From Thraustochytrium sp. TN22 (lineage: Eukaryota; Sar; Bigyra; Thraustochytrida; Thraustochytriidae), in contig JABLUY010000035.1 of the NCBI GenBank assembly GCA_013306675.1, forward strand, positions 62,001 to 126,000: 64,000 bases of DNA. The letters are read 5' to 3'. Positions 36,496 to 49,123 of this stretch are shown here, in pieces (the stretch's first letter is position 1; each line of letters begins with the position of its first letter). Below the pieces are notes generated by a model. That model saw only the letters and a program-made list of their open reading frames with translations. It was not told where the DNA came from and made no database searches. A program made the position numbers and the translations under genes.

Positions 36496-39217
36496 TAGTT
36501 CGCTGTCCGTGAGGCTGTGCGAGGACCGAGCGAGCGCCAATGAGGCAGGATGATGACTTTGCAGAACGCAGGGTTGTCAAGATCGTCGTATGTATGATGT
36601 AGAGAAGAATCTTGCATGCTAAGTGGTTGTGACTGTGTTGCTGGCGACGTCACGATTTTGCACATTCGCAAAGACAGAGTGAACGCGCAAGGAAGCTGAG
36701 CGATGTACAGAATAGAGGGGACCGTGTCGATGTGCTGGAGACTCTGTGCTTGCTCACGGCCATGGGGCAACTTCATGTCGACTCTGTGCTTGACGTAGGC
36801 CTGAGAGGCCGGCCATAACGTCGTTCTGTCGAGGCTGGTTTTCACTCGTCACAACTTCTTGCACGTTGATGACGCTGCGCACATGGTGAAGATCCCGTGC
36901 GAGGGTCTCTCTCTTGCTGGTAGGCAAGAGGTCGCATTCTACACGATTGCGCATCGCACCTTTCCTGATCGACGGTTGTTATTGCTGACGCATGGTCCAG
37001 CCTCTCGACCTGCCTGGCGTCTATCCTCTTGGGACAGACCGTGTGTTGCTTCGGCAATGCACGTGACCAACCAGCTGTCGCGCGTGGGAGCAGCCAGCTG
37101 CTTTCGGCCGCTTGGAAGTAGCAAGCGGCGCTTAACATGCCATTTGCTGCCACGCTGGAGCAACGAGCAGCGCCCAAGAAAGTAGCTCCCGATTGAAGTC
37201 AACCAGGTGCCGCTCCAAGACGGCCAGGTGCAGCTTGAGGATAGTCAGCTGCAGCACGAAGACAGCCTCTTGCCGTTCCAAGACAACAACCCGCCGCTCC
37301 ACGACAACAAACTGCTGCTCCATGACACCCACCTGCCGCTCCATGACACCCACCTTCCGCTCGGAGTCACCCTCCTCAGTCTCGAGAGCACGTAGCTGCC
37401 GCTTCAAGACTGCCGCTCGAAGGACAGCCAGCTGCCGACTGCAGCTTGGAAAAAGCCAGGTACCGCTCAAGCACAGCCTAGTGCCGCTTGAAGACAGCTA
37501 GCTCCAGCTCAGGGACCGTCAGGTGCCGCTCGAGAGCAGCCAGCTGCACTCGAGCATCTTTGTGTACCAGTAGTGTGTGTTGAGCAAGGATCGCGCGTTT
37601 AATTTGCGCTCGTATTGAATAGCTCTATTGATCAGGGTGAGGAACAGTGCGCAACAAGGACGGAGGTTCACCCTGAGTGAGGACTGGATTACAACCCGTT
37701 CACCCCGTCGCTCGCCTGGCCGCCCCGGACTGCGCGGGGCGGGGCTTTGTTGCGTGTCTAACCATCTCCTTCACCTCTCCACCGGGACCTGTGCCTCGAT
37801 CGAAGACCCGAGACACCAAAGATATTGGCTCCTACACGCTGAACAAGTTCCTACATTGGCCGCATACATAAAGTACGCCTCATGCATCTACTTCACGCAC
37901 ACTCGAGAGGTGAAAGGCTGGATCTCCGGGGGCACTCCAAGATGCTAAGCTCACCTGCATGCCGCTACGCCTGCAGGAAGACGAGAGACGGCACACAGAC
38001 GTAGATTTTGCAAGAGGAATGCACGCAGGGAGCTTCGCCGGAGGATTCACCAGGCTTGGCACTTGACAATCACTCTCGAAAGGATTAGTCTCGAAAGGGC
38101 CGGCAATGTCTTCATCCACCGCAGAGCATGAGGCCCATGTGAGCGTTTCCTTGCTCTGAGAAAGGTTGAAAGACCCCGACTGCACGAGACAATGTGCAGC
38201 CAGCAATCGAATTGTTGGCACCGTGCAAACTGACGACACGCACGCTGGGATCCGGGGTCATTCGCAAACCTTGACCAGCGGCGTACCCTTTGGCGACTGG
38301 ATGTGGGCTGGAAGCGTCTGAAATACACACACGCGGCACGAACGCCTGCTTTTCGATTCTGGCCGCGTGCACTCGGTGACGTGACAGCAGCAGATGCACT
38401 GGGCCACTGGGCCGTGCTTCCATTACGAGGAAGAAGGAGCCTGACTTGCTGCACCAACAGAAATTGGCGCCTGCCACGCCGCAAGAAGCAGACTACACGC
38501 AACATTAAAAGCGCACCAAGGTCAATTCTCTCACCGCGATGCGTGAGCCCGACGCCTCGTGCTCATAAAGCAATACGCCACATGAGGTGCCGCATTGCAT
38601 CACTGCACCGCGCCGCACTCACAGTCGAGCTCAGGAGAACTTCGTCGGCGGTGTCAGGGCTGGTCCCCAAGCTACAGACTTGTCACGCAGACAAGCAGGG
38701 CCACTACTCGAATGGCAATTCCGACGCAGGCAACGGCCGCCACCCTCGTTTCTCTCACGATTGCCTCCTGCACCGTGCTGTTCGGCACCTTCTCCCACCG
38801 CCCTTCGATCCCCGTCTCTCTCTCCCCCCTCCCTCTCAATCTCGCGCACGCTTCTCCTTTCGCTCCTGTCCGTCAGCATGCCCTCCTCGGCGCCGCTCAA
38901 GGGGCCCAGCACCACCTCCGAGTCCGAGTCCGAGTCGCCTCCAAGGAAGTCGTCACCGGCGGCCTGCTGCCATGGCCACTGCAGGCCCGCCCGCCGGCCA
39001 CCGCCCTGGTCCCCGCGGCCCTGGTCCCCGCGCACACCCCGCGCACACCTGACGCGGCGGTGGCGCGCGAGCGAGCAGTGGCGGGGTTAGGGTAGGCGGA
39101 GTGCGGCGCCGCGGCGCGTCCGGCGGAGCCATTGGCGCGGAGCAGCAGAGGCGCGCCGCCTTGAGGGCGGCAAGGCGGCAGACCAACCAGAGCGAAGACG
39201 CCTTCTTGCCTGGCACC
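36496..39217. other. 2.7-kb intergenic region with a minisatellite
   Basis: This stretch lies between glyoxalase II and RPS4, both on the plus strand. Apart from the 21-bp repeat array at 37210-37545 it shows no recognisable coding sequence. Base composition is lower in GC than the coding parts up to about 38.7 kb, then rises toward the RPS4 promoter. Short pyrimidine tracts (about 38815-38850) lie upstream of RPS4, as is common for ribosomal-protein promoters. Confidence 0.45.
37210..37545. repeat. Degenerate 21-bp minisatellite, about 16 copies
   Basis: The unit is about CCGCTCCAAGACAGCCAGCTG and repeats head to tail over about 336 bp with substitutions and a few small indels. Because 21 is a multiple of three, both strands stay open. 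The minus strand reads as a seven-residue periodic helix-like sequence (MERQVGV MEQQFVV VERRVVV LERQ), and the plus strand reads PLHD/PLQD-type repeats. No flanking conserved protein is visible, so I call it a repeat and not a gene. Confidence 0.8.
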
Positions 39218-40293
39218 ATGGTACGTGCGCGCGCGGGCGGCGGCGGGCGGCGGCGCGGCGCGGCGCGGCGCGCGGCGCGGCGAGACGCGTGGCGTTGCGT
39301 GGCGTCGCGTCGCGTCGCGTCGCGGGCGCTGCGTCGCGGCGGGATGCGGGCCGGCGGGCCCATGATGGATGACGGGTGGCGCGCGGCGGGCCGAGCCGCG
39401 GGCGGGCCGTGGCGTGTGGAGGACAAGGACGGAGGGGAGAGCGAGGAGAGCGGGGAGACTGACGCGAAGGACGACGCTCGTGCGATGAACAGGCTCGCGG
39501 CCCGAAGAAGCACCTCAAGCGGCTGAATGCCCCCCACCACTGGATGCTCGATAAGCTGGGCGGCATCTGGGCCCCCCGCTCCTCGCACGGCCCCCATGGC
39601 CTGCGCGACTCGCTGCCGGTCATCCTGATCCTGCGCCAGCGCCTCAAGTACGCGCTCAACGCCAAGGAGGCCCTGTCGATCTGCATGCGCCGCCTGATCA
39701 AGGTGGACGGCAAGACCCGCACGGACCCGCGCTTCCCCACCGGTCTCATGGACGTGGTGTCGATTGAGAAGACGAAGGAGGACTTCCGCGTGCTCTACGA
39801 CACCAAGGGCCGCTTCTCGCTGACCCCGATCGACAAGGCCGCGACCAAGTGGAAGCTTTGCAAGGTCACCAACATCGCCCTCGGCCCCAAGGGCGTGCCC
39901 CTGCTGACCACCCACGATGGCCGCACCATCCGCTACCCGGACCCCATCATCAAGGTGAACGACACCATCAAGCTGGACCTTGAGACCGGCAAGATCCTCG
40001 AGACCTACAAGTTCGACGTTGGCCAGATTGTCATGATCACCCGCGGCAAGAACTGCGGCCGCGTGGGCGTCCTCCAGTCCCGCGAGGTGCACCAGGGCTC
40101 CTTTGACATTATCTACGTGAAGGACTCCCGTGGCCAGGTCTTTGCCACCCGCCACACCTCGGCCTTCGTCATTGGCAACGAGAACCGCCCGGAGGTCAAG
40201 CTGCCCAAGGGCAAGGGCATCCAGCTCAGCATTATCGAGGAGAAGGCCGCCAAGATCAAGAAGGCCCAGCACGTTGCCCGCCAGCGCAAGTAG
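39218..40293 (+). CDS. RPS4: 40S ribosomal protein S4 (eS4)
   Basis: Exons 39218-39220 (the ATG alone) and 39493-40293 give 267 residues. The 272-nt intron (39221-39492) begins GTACGT directly after the start codon and ends AACAG; joining restores [22 protein letters not shown], the invariant eS4 N-terminus. Order of parts: RS4NT, an S4-type RNA-binding segment ([20 protein letters not shown]), the central eS4 domain and a KOW motif ([18 protein letters not shown]). The protein ends at the usual place ([13 protein letters not shown]). It is a structural protein of the small ribosomal subunit body. The last codons and 3' flank are duplicated immediately downstream. Confidence 0.97.
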
Positions 40294-40629
40294 GCGCCCT
40301 CCTGACACCCTTCCAGTCTCTTACACCACAACTACAACCAAAAAAGACCGGGCTATTCGTATTCTTTTCTTGTTTGGAGCGTGAATGGGCGCGCTGTCAT
40401 TTGCGCCGGCACCGCGCAAGTTTGGTGGGAGGCTGGAAGGCCGCCAAGATCAAGAAGGCCCAGCACGTTGCCCGCCAGCGCAAGTAGGCGCCCTCCTGAC
40501 ACCCTTCCAGTCTCTTACACCACAACTACAACCAAAAAGACCGGGCTATTCGTATTCTTTTCTTGTTTGGAGCGTGAATGGGCGCGCTGTCATTTGCGCC
40601 GGCACCGCGCAAGTTTGTTGGGAGGCTGA
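40242..40629 (+). repeat. Tandem duplication of the RPS4 3' end (about 194-bp period)
   Basis: The segment starting GAAGGCCGCCAAGATCAAG (last RPS4 codons, stop codon and 3' flank) is repeated from 40436. The two copies differ by only a few bases, for example in the A-run before GACCGGGC. Smaller partial copies of the GCGCCGGCACCGCGCAAGTT part continue to about 40710. The second copy of the coding tail has no upstream coding sequence and is a non-functional fragment. Confidence 0.93.
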
Positions 40630-40971
40630 GACTGTGAGTGCAGCATTGATTTGCGCCGGCACCGCGCAAGTTTGGTGGGAGGCTGAGACAGGCTGTGAGT
40701 GCAGCATTAGACCTCTCTGTGCCTTTTATTTTCACCGTCAGGCTCGCAGTTGTTGACTCGTTGGCGAAAGGCTTGTTGAACGTCTGCCTGGCAACGCGCA
40801 CGGCGTCGCCCGAGGCGTCATTCAAGGCGTACGTAAACAAACATGGCTTTGCGCGTGGCGCGGGGAATCTCGCTTTCCGCCAGACACAGTGCGACAGTGC
40901 CCATCGATCAGAAACTAGAGTCACTCAATCATCTTCTCCTTCGTCCTCATCTTCGTCTTCGTCATCATCTC

Positions 40972-41077
40972 TTGCTGCCGCTGCCGCTGCAGCTGCCGCC
41001 GCTGCTGCTGCCGCTGGAGCAGCTGCTGCTGCCGCTGCCGCCGCTGCTGCTGCTGCTGCTGCTGCTGCTACTACTGG
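40972..41077. repeat. CTG/CCG trinucleotide repeat
   Basis: Interrupted CTG and CCG triplets lie 3' of CK2 alpha. One plus-strand frame would read polyalanine; another reads Leu/Pro. It probably lies in the 3' flank of CK2 alpha. Confidence 0.8.
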
Positions 41078-41157
41078 AAACGTTGTTGGGGCAGAGTTGA
41101 AGGCATGGACGTCGCTCGCAAACGGCACCGCGCACGGAGCTGCTCACGATTAGCCGA

Positions 41158-42485
41158 TTACTCATCGGGCGCAGCGGCAGAGGAGGCCGAGGCCGAGGCG
41201 CCCTGGGCCTCACCGACACCCTCGGGGGAACCGGAGGAGGTGGCCTCGTGCTGGGAGACGGGCGCGAAGTACGGGTGCGCCATCGCCTCCTTTGCGGTGA
41301 GGCGCTCCTGGTGGTCGTAGCGGAGGAGCTTGGACAAAAAGTCAAGGGCCTCGGGAGAGACAAGGTGCTGGTTGTCCGGGTTGGTGAACTTGGACCACGG
41401 CTTCTTGGAGTGGCGGCCGAGAATGCCGTCAAAATGCGGGTCCAGCTCGAGGTCATAGCGCTCCAGGTACTGAAGGAGCTCGTCTGTGAGGCGGAGAGCG
41501 CGCGACCGACCGAACGAACGAGCGAGCGAGCGAGAGGAGAGTTAGTGCGTCTGCTTTTGCGTCGTGAATGTCCAAACGCGCGTCACGTACCGGTGCCGAG
41601 AACCTTGGCGATCTTAACGAGCTGGTCGTAGTTGTCGGCGCCGTGGAAAAAGGGCTCTCGCCGGAAGATCATGCCGGCGAACATGCAGCCCAGCGACCAC
41701 ATGTCGAGCGAGTAGTCGTACTCGAGGTACTCGACCAGGAGCTCGGGGCCCTTGAAGTAGCGCGAGGCGACGCGCACGTTGTACTCGCGGCCGGGATGGT
41801 AGAACTCGGCGAGGCCCCAGTCGATGACGCGTAACCGGCGGCGCGCCGCATCAATCATGATGTTGTGCGGCTTGATGTCCCTGTGCATGATGCCGTTGGA
41901 GTGCGCGAAGTCGAGCGCCAGCAGGACCTGTGCGTGCGTGTTTTTTGGTTGTCAGTTTTTTTCTGATCCACTCACATACTCTCTCTCTCTCTCTCTCTTT
42001 CTCTCTCTTTGCCGAGGAACGGGGCGCGCGCTGGCTTGCTTGCTGGACCGTCCGGGGCGTCTGGAGCTTCCCGAGCAACGTACCTGGCGGATGTAGTAGC
42101 GGATATCATAGTCCGTGAGGGTCGGGTAGAGGATCTTGAAGTCAACGTTGTCAACGTGCTCAAAGATGAGGCTGGGCGTCTTGCTCTGCGGGTCGCGCAC
42201 GACGTCATAGAGCTTGACGATGTTGGGGCCGCCGCAGAGGTTCTGCAGGATCTTGATCTCGCGCTTGATCTTCTTCTTCTTGACGGGCTTGAGGATCTTC
42301 ACCACGCAGCGCTGCTTGTTGCGCACGTTGTAGCCGTCGAAAACCTCCGAGTACTTGCCACGGCCGATCTTCTTGACCACCTCATAGTCGTCCTGGTTGC
42401 CCCACGTCACCGTCAGCGAGTCATAGTCCCAGTAGCTCTTGGGGCGGTGCACGTTCACATCCGAGTACACGCGCGCGTGCGACAT
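41158..42485 (-). CDS. CK2A: Casein kinase II catalytic subunit alpha
   Basis: Three exons on the minus strand: 42485-42084, 41927-41591 and 41483-41158, giving 354 residues. Introns 41928-42083 (with a CT tract) and 41484-41590 both begin GTACGT and end ACAG. The first lies between IRQ and VLLALDF, the second within LGTD. The protein follows CK2 alpha end to end: [14 protein letters not shown], Gly-loop GRGKYSEVF (41-49), VVK lysine (63), the CK2-specific basic stretch [21 protein letters not shown], the DWG motif that replaces DFG in this family, [27 protein letters not shown] and [23 protein letters not shown]2 is a constitutively active Ser/Thr kinase preferring acidic sites; the DWG and basic stretch support that specificity. 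A short Ser/Ala-rich tail is species-specific. Confidence 0.97.
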
Positions 42486-45763
<3,278 letters not shown>

Positions 45764-46136
45764 GCGTGCATCTCGCACTCGGTCCTCCCCCTCCCCCTCC
45801 ACGCCAAGGCCTTGCTTGCAGCCGTGGAGATATTGCGCGCGTAGCTGAATGAACGAATGATGAACGGATGCTCTTTCTTTTGGACGGACAATGATGCATG
45901 AATGACCGGGACCGACCCGGCACCGGCCACGGGCGAGTCGATTTTTGGCGCGCACTTGCTTGCGCGTGGTTCTGGCGCATTCTTTCGGCGGGGCCGGGCT
46001 TGACGTATCAAGCAACGTCACCGTAACAGTGCTCACGGTTCGCTCACGCTGTTCACCGGGACCACGAAAAAGCTGGTGGCAAACTTGGTTGACTTCAACA
46101 ACCACAACAACTTGCAGGTCAACGTCAACGGGAGAG
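45764..46136. other. Intergenic region between ADH and the YeiH-like gene
   Basis: A 373-bp gap between two plus-strand genes. The end (ACAACAACTTGCAG at about 46105-46118) resembles an intron acceptor, so the downstream gene may have a non-coding first exon. Nothing else is visible. Confidence 0.35.
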
Positions 46137-47498
46137 ATGCTGACGCTCGCGGGGCGGCGCGCGGGGCGGCGCGCGTGGGGCGCGGCGTCACTGGCCGCGG
46201 AGCGCGGCGCGACGCTGCGCAGCGGCCAGCAGGAGGAGGAGCAGACGCGCGAGCATCATGGTGCGCCGCCGCAGCAGGTGCAGCGGCGCGGCAAGAGCTC
46301 GGTGGCGTCGCTCGCACCGGGCGTGGCGGCCTCGGCCGTCGTGATGCAGGGCGGCTTCACGGCGGCCGAGTACCTGGGCCAGGGCCTGCTGACGCTGCAG
46401 GGCATCTCGGGCGCCAGCCCCATCTCCGGCATCCCCGTGGCCATTCTGCTGGGCATGGCCATCAAGAACACCGTCGGCACGCCGGCGCAGCTCGACGAGG
46501 GCATCAAGTTTGCCACCAAGCCGGTGCTGCAGGCCGGCATCGTCTGCGTCGGCGCCAAGCTCAGCGCCGTGGACCTCGTCACAACCGGCCTCGTGGGCCT
46601 GCCGGCGGTCTGCGCCAGCATCGGTGTCGGGCTCACCTTCATCCCGTGGCTCGGCAACAAGGTCGGCCTGCCGGCCAAGATGAGCTCGCTCATCGCCGCC
46701 GGTACCTCCATCTGCGGCGTCACGGCCATCACGGCGCTCGCTCCCGCCATCAAGGCCACGCAGCAGGACACCAGCTTCGCCGTCGCCAACGTCGTCGCCT
46801 TCGGCACCATCGGCATGCTCGTCTACCCGTACGTGGCGCATGCGCTCATCCCGTCCAGCCATGCCATCGGCATCGCGCTCGGCCTCAGCGTGCACGACAC
46901 GAGCCAGGTCATTGGCTGCGCGCTGTCCTACGCCACCGTCTTCGGCGACGAGGAGGTCCTCAAGGTCGCCACCGTCACCAAGCTCACGCGCAACCTCTTC
47001 CTCGCCGGCGTCATCCCCGGCCTCACCTACATGACGGCGCGCCAGGAGGCGCAGGCGCAGGCGCTCGCCGGCCCGCCCAAGGGTGCCGCGGCCGATGGCG
47101 TCGCGCCCGAGTCCCTCGCTCCGCCGCAGCAGAACGCCAGCCTGCTGCCCTCCTTCGCCGACGTCAAAAAGTACTTCCCCGGCTTCGTCGCCGGCTTCGT
47201 CGGCATGAGCGCGCTTCGCACCGTGGGCGACATGACGCTCGCCAGCGACCTCGGCGCCGCCTACGGCGTCCTGGACGCCGCCTCCTGGAAGTCGCTCACC
47301 AGCTTCGTCGGCAACGACCTCGGCTCGCACTACCTGCTCGGCACCGCCATGGCGGCCGTCGGCCTCAGCACCTCCGCCAGCGCGCTTCGCGGTGTCGGCA
47401 TCAAGCCCTTTATTGTCGGCCTCGCTGGCGCCGGCGCTGTCGGCGCCACCGGCTTCTCCACGGCTCTCATCCTCCATCACGTTTTCCACGTCGCTTGA
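46137..47498 (+). CDS. YeiH/UPF0324-family membrane protein with N-terminal presequence
   Basis: 453 residues from the only in-frame ATG before the conserved core. The core matches the bacterial YeiH/UPF0324 family: SGIPVAILLGMAIKN, LQAGIVCVGAKLSAVD, AGTSICGVTAITALAPAI, VVAFGTIGMLVYPYV, GLSVHDTSQVIG and TKLTRNLFLAGVIPG. There are about ten hydrophobic segments, plus a soluble loop rich in Ala/Pro/Gln in the second half. Bacterial members are annotated as putative sulfate exporters, but the substrate is poorly established. Residues 1-60 are Arg/Ala-rich without acids at first (LTLAGRRAGRRAWGAASLA), as in a mitochondrial or plastid presequence. A bacterial origin of the family in this lineage is plausible but not shown here. 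Codon use matches the neighbours. Confidence 0.82.
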   Translation: MLTLAGRRAGRRAWGAASLAAERGATLRSGQQEEEQTREHHGAPPQQVQRRGKSSVASLAPGVAASAVVMQGGFTAAEYLGQGLLTLQGISGASPISGIPVAILLGMAIKNTVGTPAQLDEGIKFATKPVLQAGIVCVGAKLSAVDLVTTGLVGLPAVCASIGVGLTFIPWLGNKVGLPAKMSSLIAAGTSICGVTAITALAPAIKATQQDTSFAVANVVAFGTIGMLVYPYVAHALIPSSHAIGIALGLSVHDTSQVIGCALSYATVFGDEEVLKVATVTKLTRNLFLAGVIPGLTYMTARQEAQAQALAGPPKGAAADGVAPESLAPPQQNASLLPSFADVKKYFPGFVAGFVGMSALRTVGDMTLASDLGAAYGVLDAASWKSLTSFVGNDLGSHYLLGTAMAAVGLSTSASALRGVGIKPFIVGLAGAGAVGATGFSTALILHHVFHVA

Positions 47499-47522
47499 TG
47501 TTTCTAAGATAACTAAGCTAGG

Positions 47523-48734
47523 CTACACAGTGCTTATGATATGCTGCTTTCCTTGTCCTCCGCCGTCCCTGTCCTCGGGCTCGTCCTCCCCGTCGCTGCT
47601 CTCCGCGCCGCGAAAAGACGCCGCCCGCTTCGCGCTCATGTCTGATTCCTCCTCGCCTCGCGGTCCTCCCTGCTCCACCTGGCCCTGGCCCTGCCCCTGA
47701 TCTTCTCGTTCCTCGGCAGCAGGCTTGGCGAGCGAGATTCGCGCAGCGAGGCGCAGGCGGCGCAGGGCGTTCGGCTTGAGAGGCAGCAGACGAAAGGCGA
47801 CCGCGCCCACGAAGACGAGCAGGACACCGAGGACACGCAGCGCCGAGATGCGGATCGTGGACGAATCAAAGAGCCCAAAGGTATCGATGAACACCGAGGT
47901 GAGCAGCTGACCCGCCGTGGTCGCAATGAAGAACCACGCAATGCCCAGGACGGGCGCCAGCGCCACCGACGCAACAATGTAGTAGGCGCCGAGAATACCG
48001 CCCAGGTACATCCACCACTGCGTGTCTGCAAAGTCCGAAGCGTCCACGTAGCGGTTCGTGGCGCGCATCGAGATGGCCCACGCGATAAGTAAGAGCGTGC
48101 ACCCCCAGGAGAAGGACATGAGCGCTGTGCGGTGCGGCAACGTGCCGAAGCGAATGGTGAAGGCGCTGTTGATGGGCGCCTGCGCGCCCATGCTGGCCCC
48201 AGAGAGGAACGAGACGATTGCGTACAACGCCAGCTGGCCGTTGCCCAGGCCGTCGCTCACTTTGACCTTGTCCACGACAGCCAGCAAGGAGCCCAGGAGC
48301 ACGACCACCGTGGACCCGGTGCGCCACACCGTCGCGGGCGCGCGGCGCAGCTCCAGAAAACCAATGTGGTCCAGCACCAGACTCATGCTCAGCTGGCCGG
48401 TAATGATGGCGGCAAAAAAGAGCCCATACCCGAGCCGCGGGCCCAAGATCGTCCCGCAGATCACGTACACGACGCCGATGCTGCCGCCGGCAACGTACAT
48501 CCACCATCGCACGGGTTTGCGCTGTGGTCCTGGGTCGCGCGGCTTTTGGCCGAGTCGAAAGGGCCAGAGCACGATGAGCGACGCGATGCCAACCAGAAAC
48601 GACACCAGCGATGCGAGCAGGGCGCTCTCCGTGGGCACGGCCAGCGCCGCGTTGATGGCACTCTGCATGGCCAGCGCAGCGCCGCCTGCTCCGGCGGCGA
48701 GAGCGCCCAGCGCCAACTGCGCGACGGTGGTCAT
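47523..48734 (-). CDS. DMT-superfamily transporter, double DUF606 (YdcZ) protein, copy 1
   Basis: 403 residues from the first in-frame ATG. Two DUF606 halves are visible: the first starts GGAALAMQSAINAALAVPTESALLASLVSFLVG and includes LGPRLGYGLFFAAIITGQL; the second starts GAQAPINSAFTIRFGTLPHRTALMSFSWG and includes APVLGIAWFFIATTAGQLLTSVFIDTFG. Bacterial YdcZ proteins have one half of about 140 residues with five membrane segments; here two are fused, giving about ten. The conserved (Q)xxxN(A/S)xLxxxxGsxxxaxxxSFxxG motif occurs in each half. The substrate is unknown. The C-terminal about 90 residues are hydrophilic, with acidic and Gly/Gln-rich parts. It is adjacent to and in tandem with a paralogue at 49124-50296. 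Its 3' end is only 24 bp from the convergent YeiH-like gene. Confidence 0.88.
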   Translation of the reverse strand: MTTVAQLALGALAAGAGGAALAMQSAINAALAVPTESALLASLVSFLVGIASLIVLWPFRLGQKPRDPGPQRKPVRWWMYVAGGSIGVVYVICGTILGPRLGYGLFFAAIITGQLSMSLVLDHIGFLELRRAPATVWRTGSTVVVLLGSLLAVVDKVKVSDGLGNGQLALYAIVSFLSGASMGAQAPINSAFTIRFGTLPHRTALMSFSWGCTLLLIAWAISMRATNRYVDASDFADTQWWMYLGGILGAYYIVASVALAPVLGIAWFFIATTAGQLLTSVFIDTFGLFDSSTIRISALRVLGVLLVFVGAVAFRLLPLKPNALRRLRLAARISLAKPAAEEREDQGQGQGQVEQGGPRGEEESDMSAKRAASFRGAESSDGEDEPEDRDGGGQGKQHIISTV

Positions 48735-49123
48735 CGCAGAAAAAGGTCTAGCTAGACGGGCCCGCTTCTGCTCCCTCCTCGAGTCAGGCGGCGGTCGCCA
48801 AAGTCGTGCGTGGTCGCCGTGACCGAGGAGGTCGTCTGGTCCTTGAAGTCCGCGGCGGCGCGGCAAGCAAATGTGGGTCAGCCTCGACTTTGGTGGCCAG
48901 AATCGCCGCCGGCGCCCTCGCCGCCGCCGCACAACGCGCAACGCGGGCGGCTAGGCCGGCCGGTGGGCGGGCGGGCGGGCGGGCGGGCGGCAGGCTCGCC
49001 GCGGCGGCGCCCCGCGTCAGGAGCTCGCTGGTCGCCGCGCGATTCGGGTCTGCGCAGGTCGTCAAGAAGGCAAACAGGCTCTCCTTGGTTCTCCTCCGAG
49101 CCAGGCTCGCGCTTGTGTCCGAG

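Noticed and set aside
37600-38510. Possible decayed mobile element or LTR-like sequence between glyoxalase II and RPS4
   Set aside because: The lower GC and mixed frames suggested an element, but I found no paired terminal repeats, target duplication or recognisable element protein.
40695-41153. 152-codon frame with polyalanine
   Set aside because: The polyalanine is a reading of the CTG/CCG triplet repeat and the flanks show no conserved sequence.
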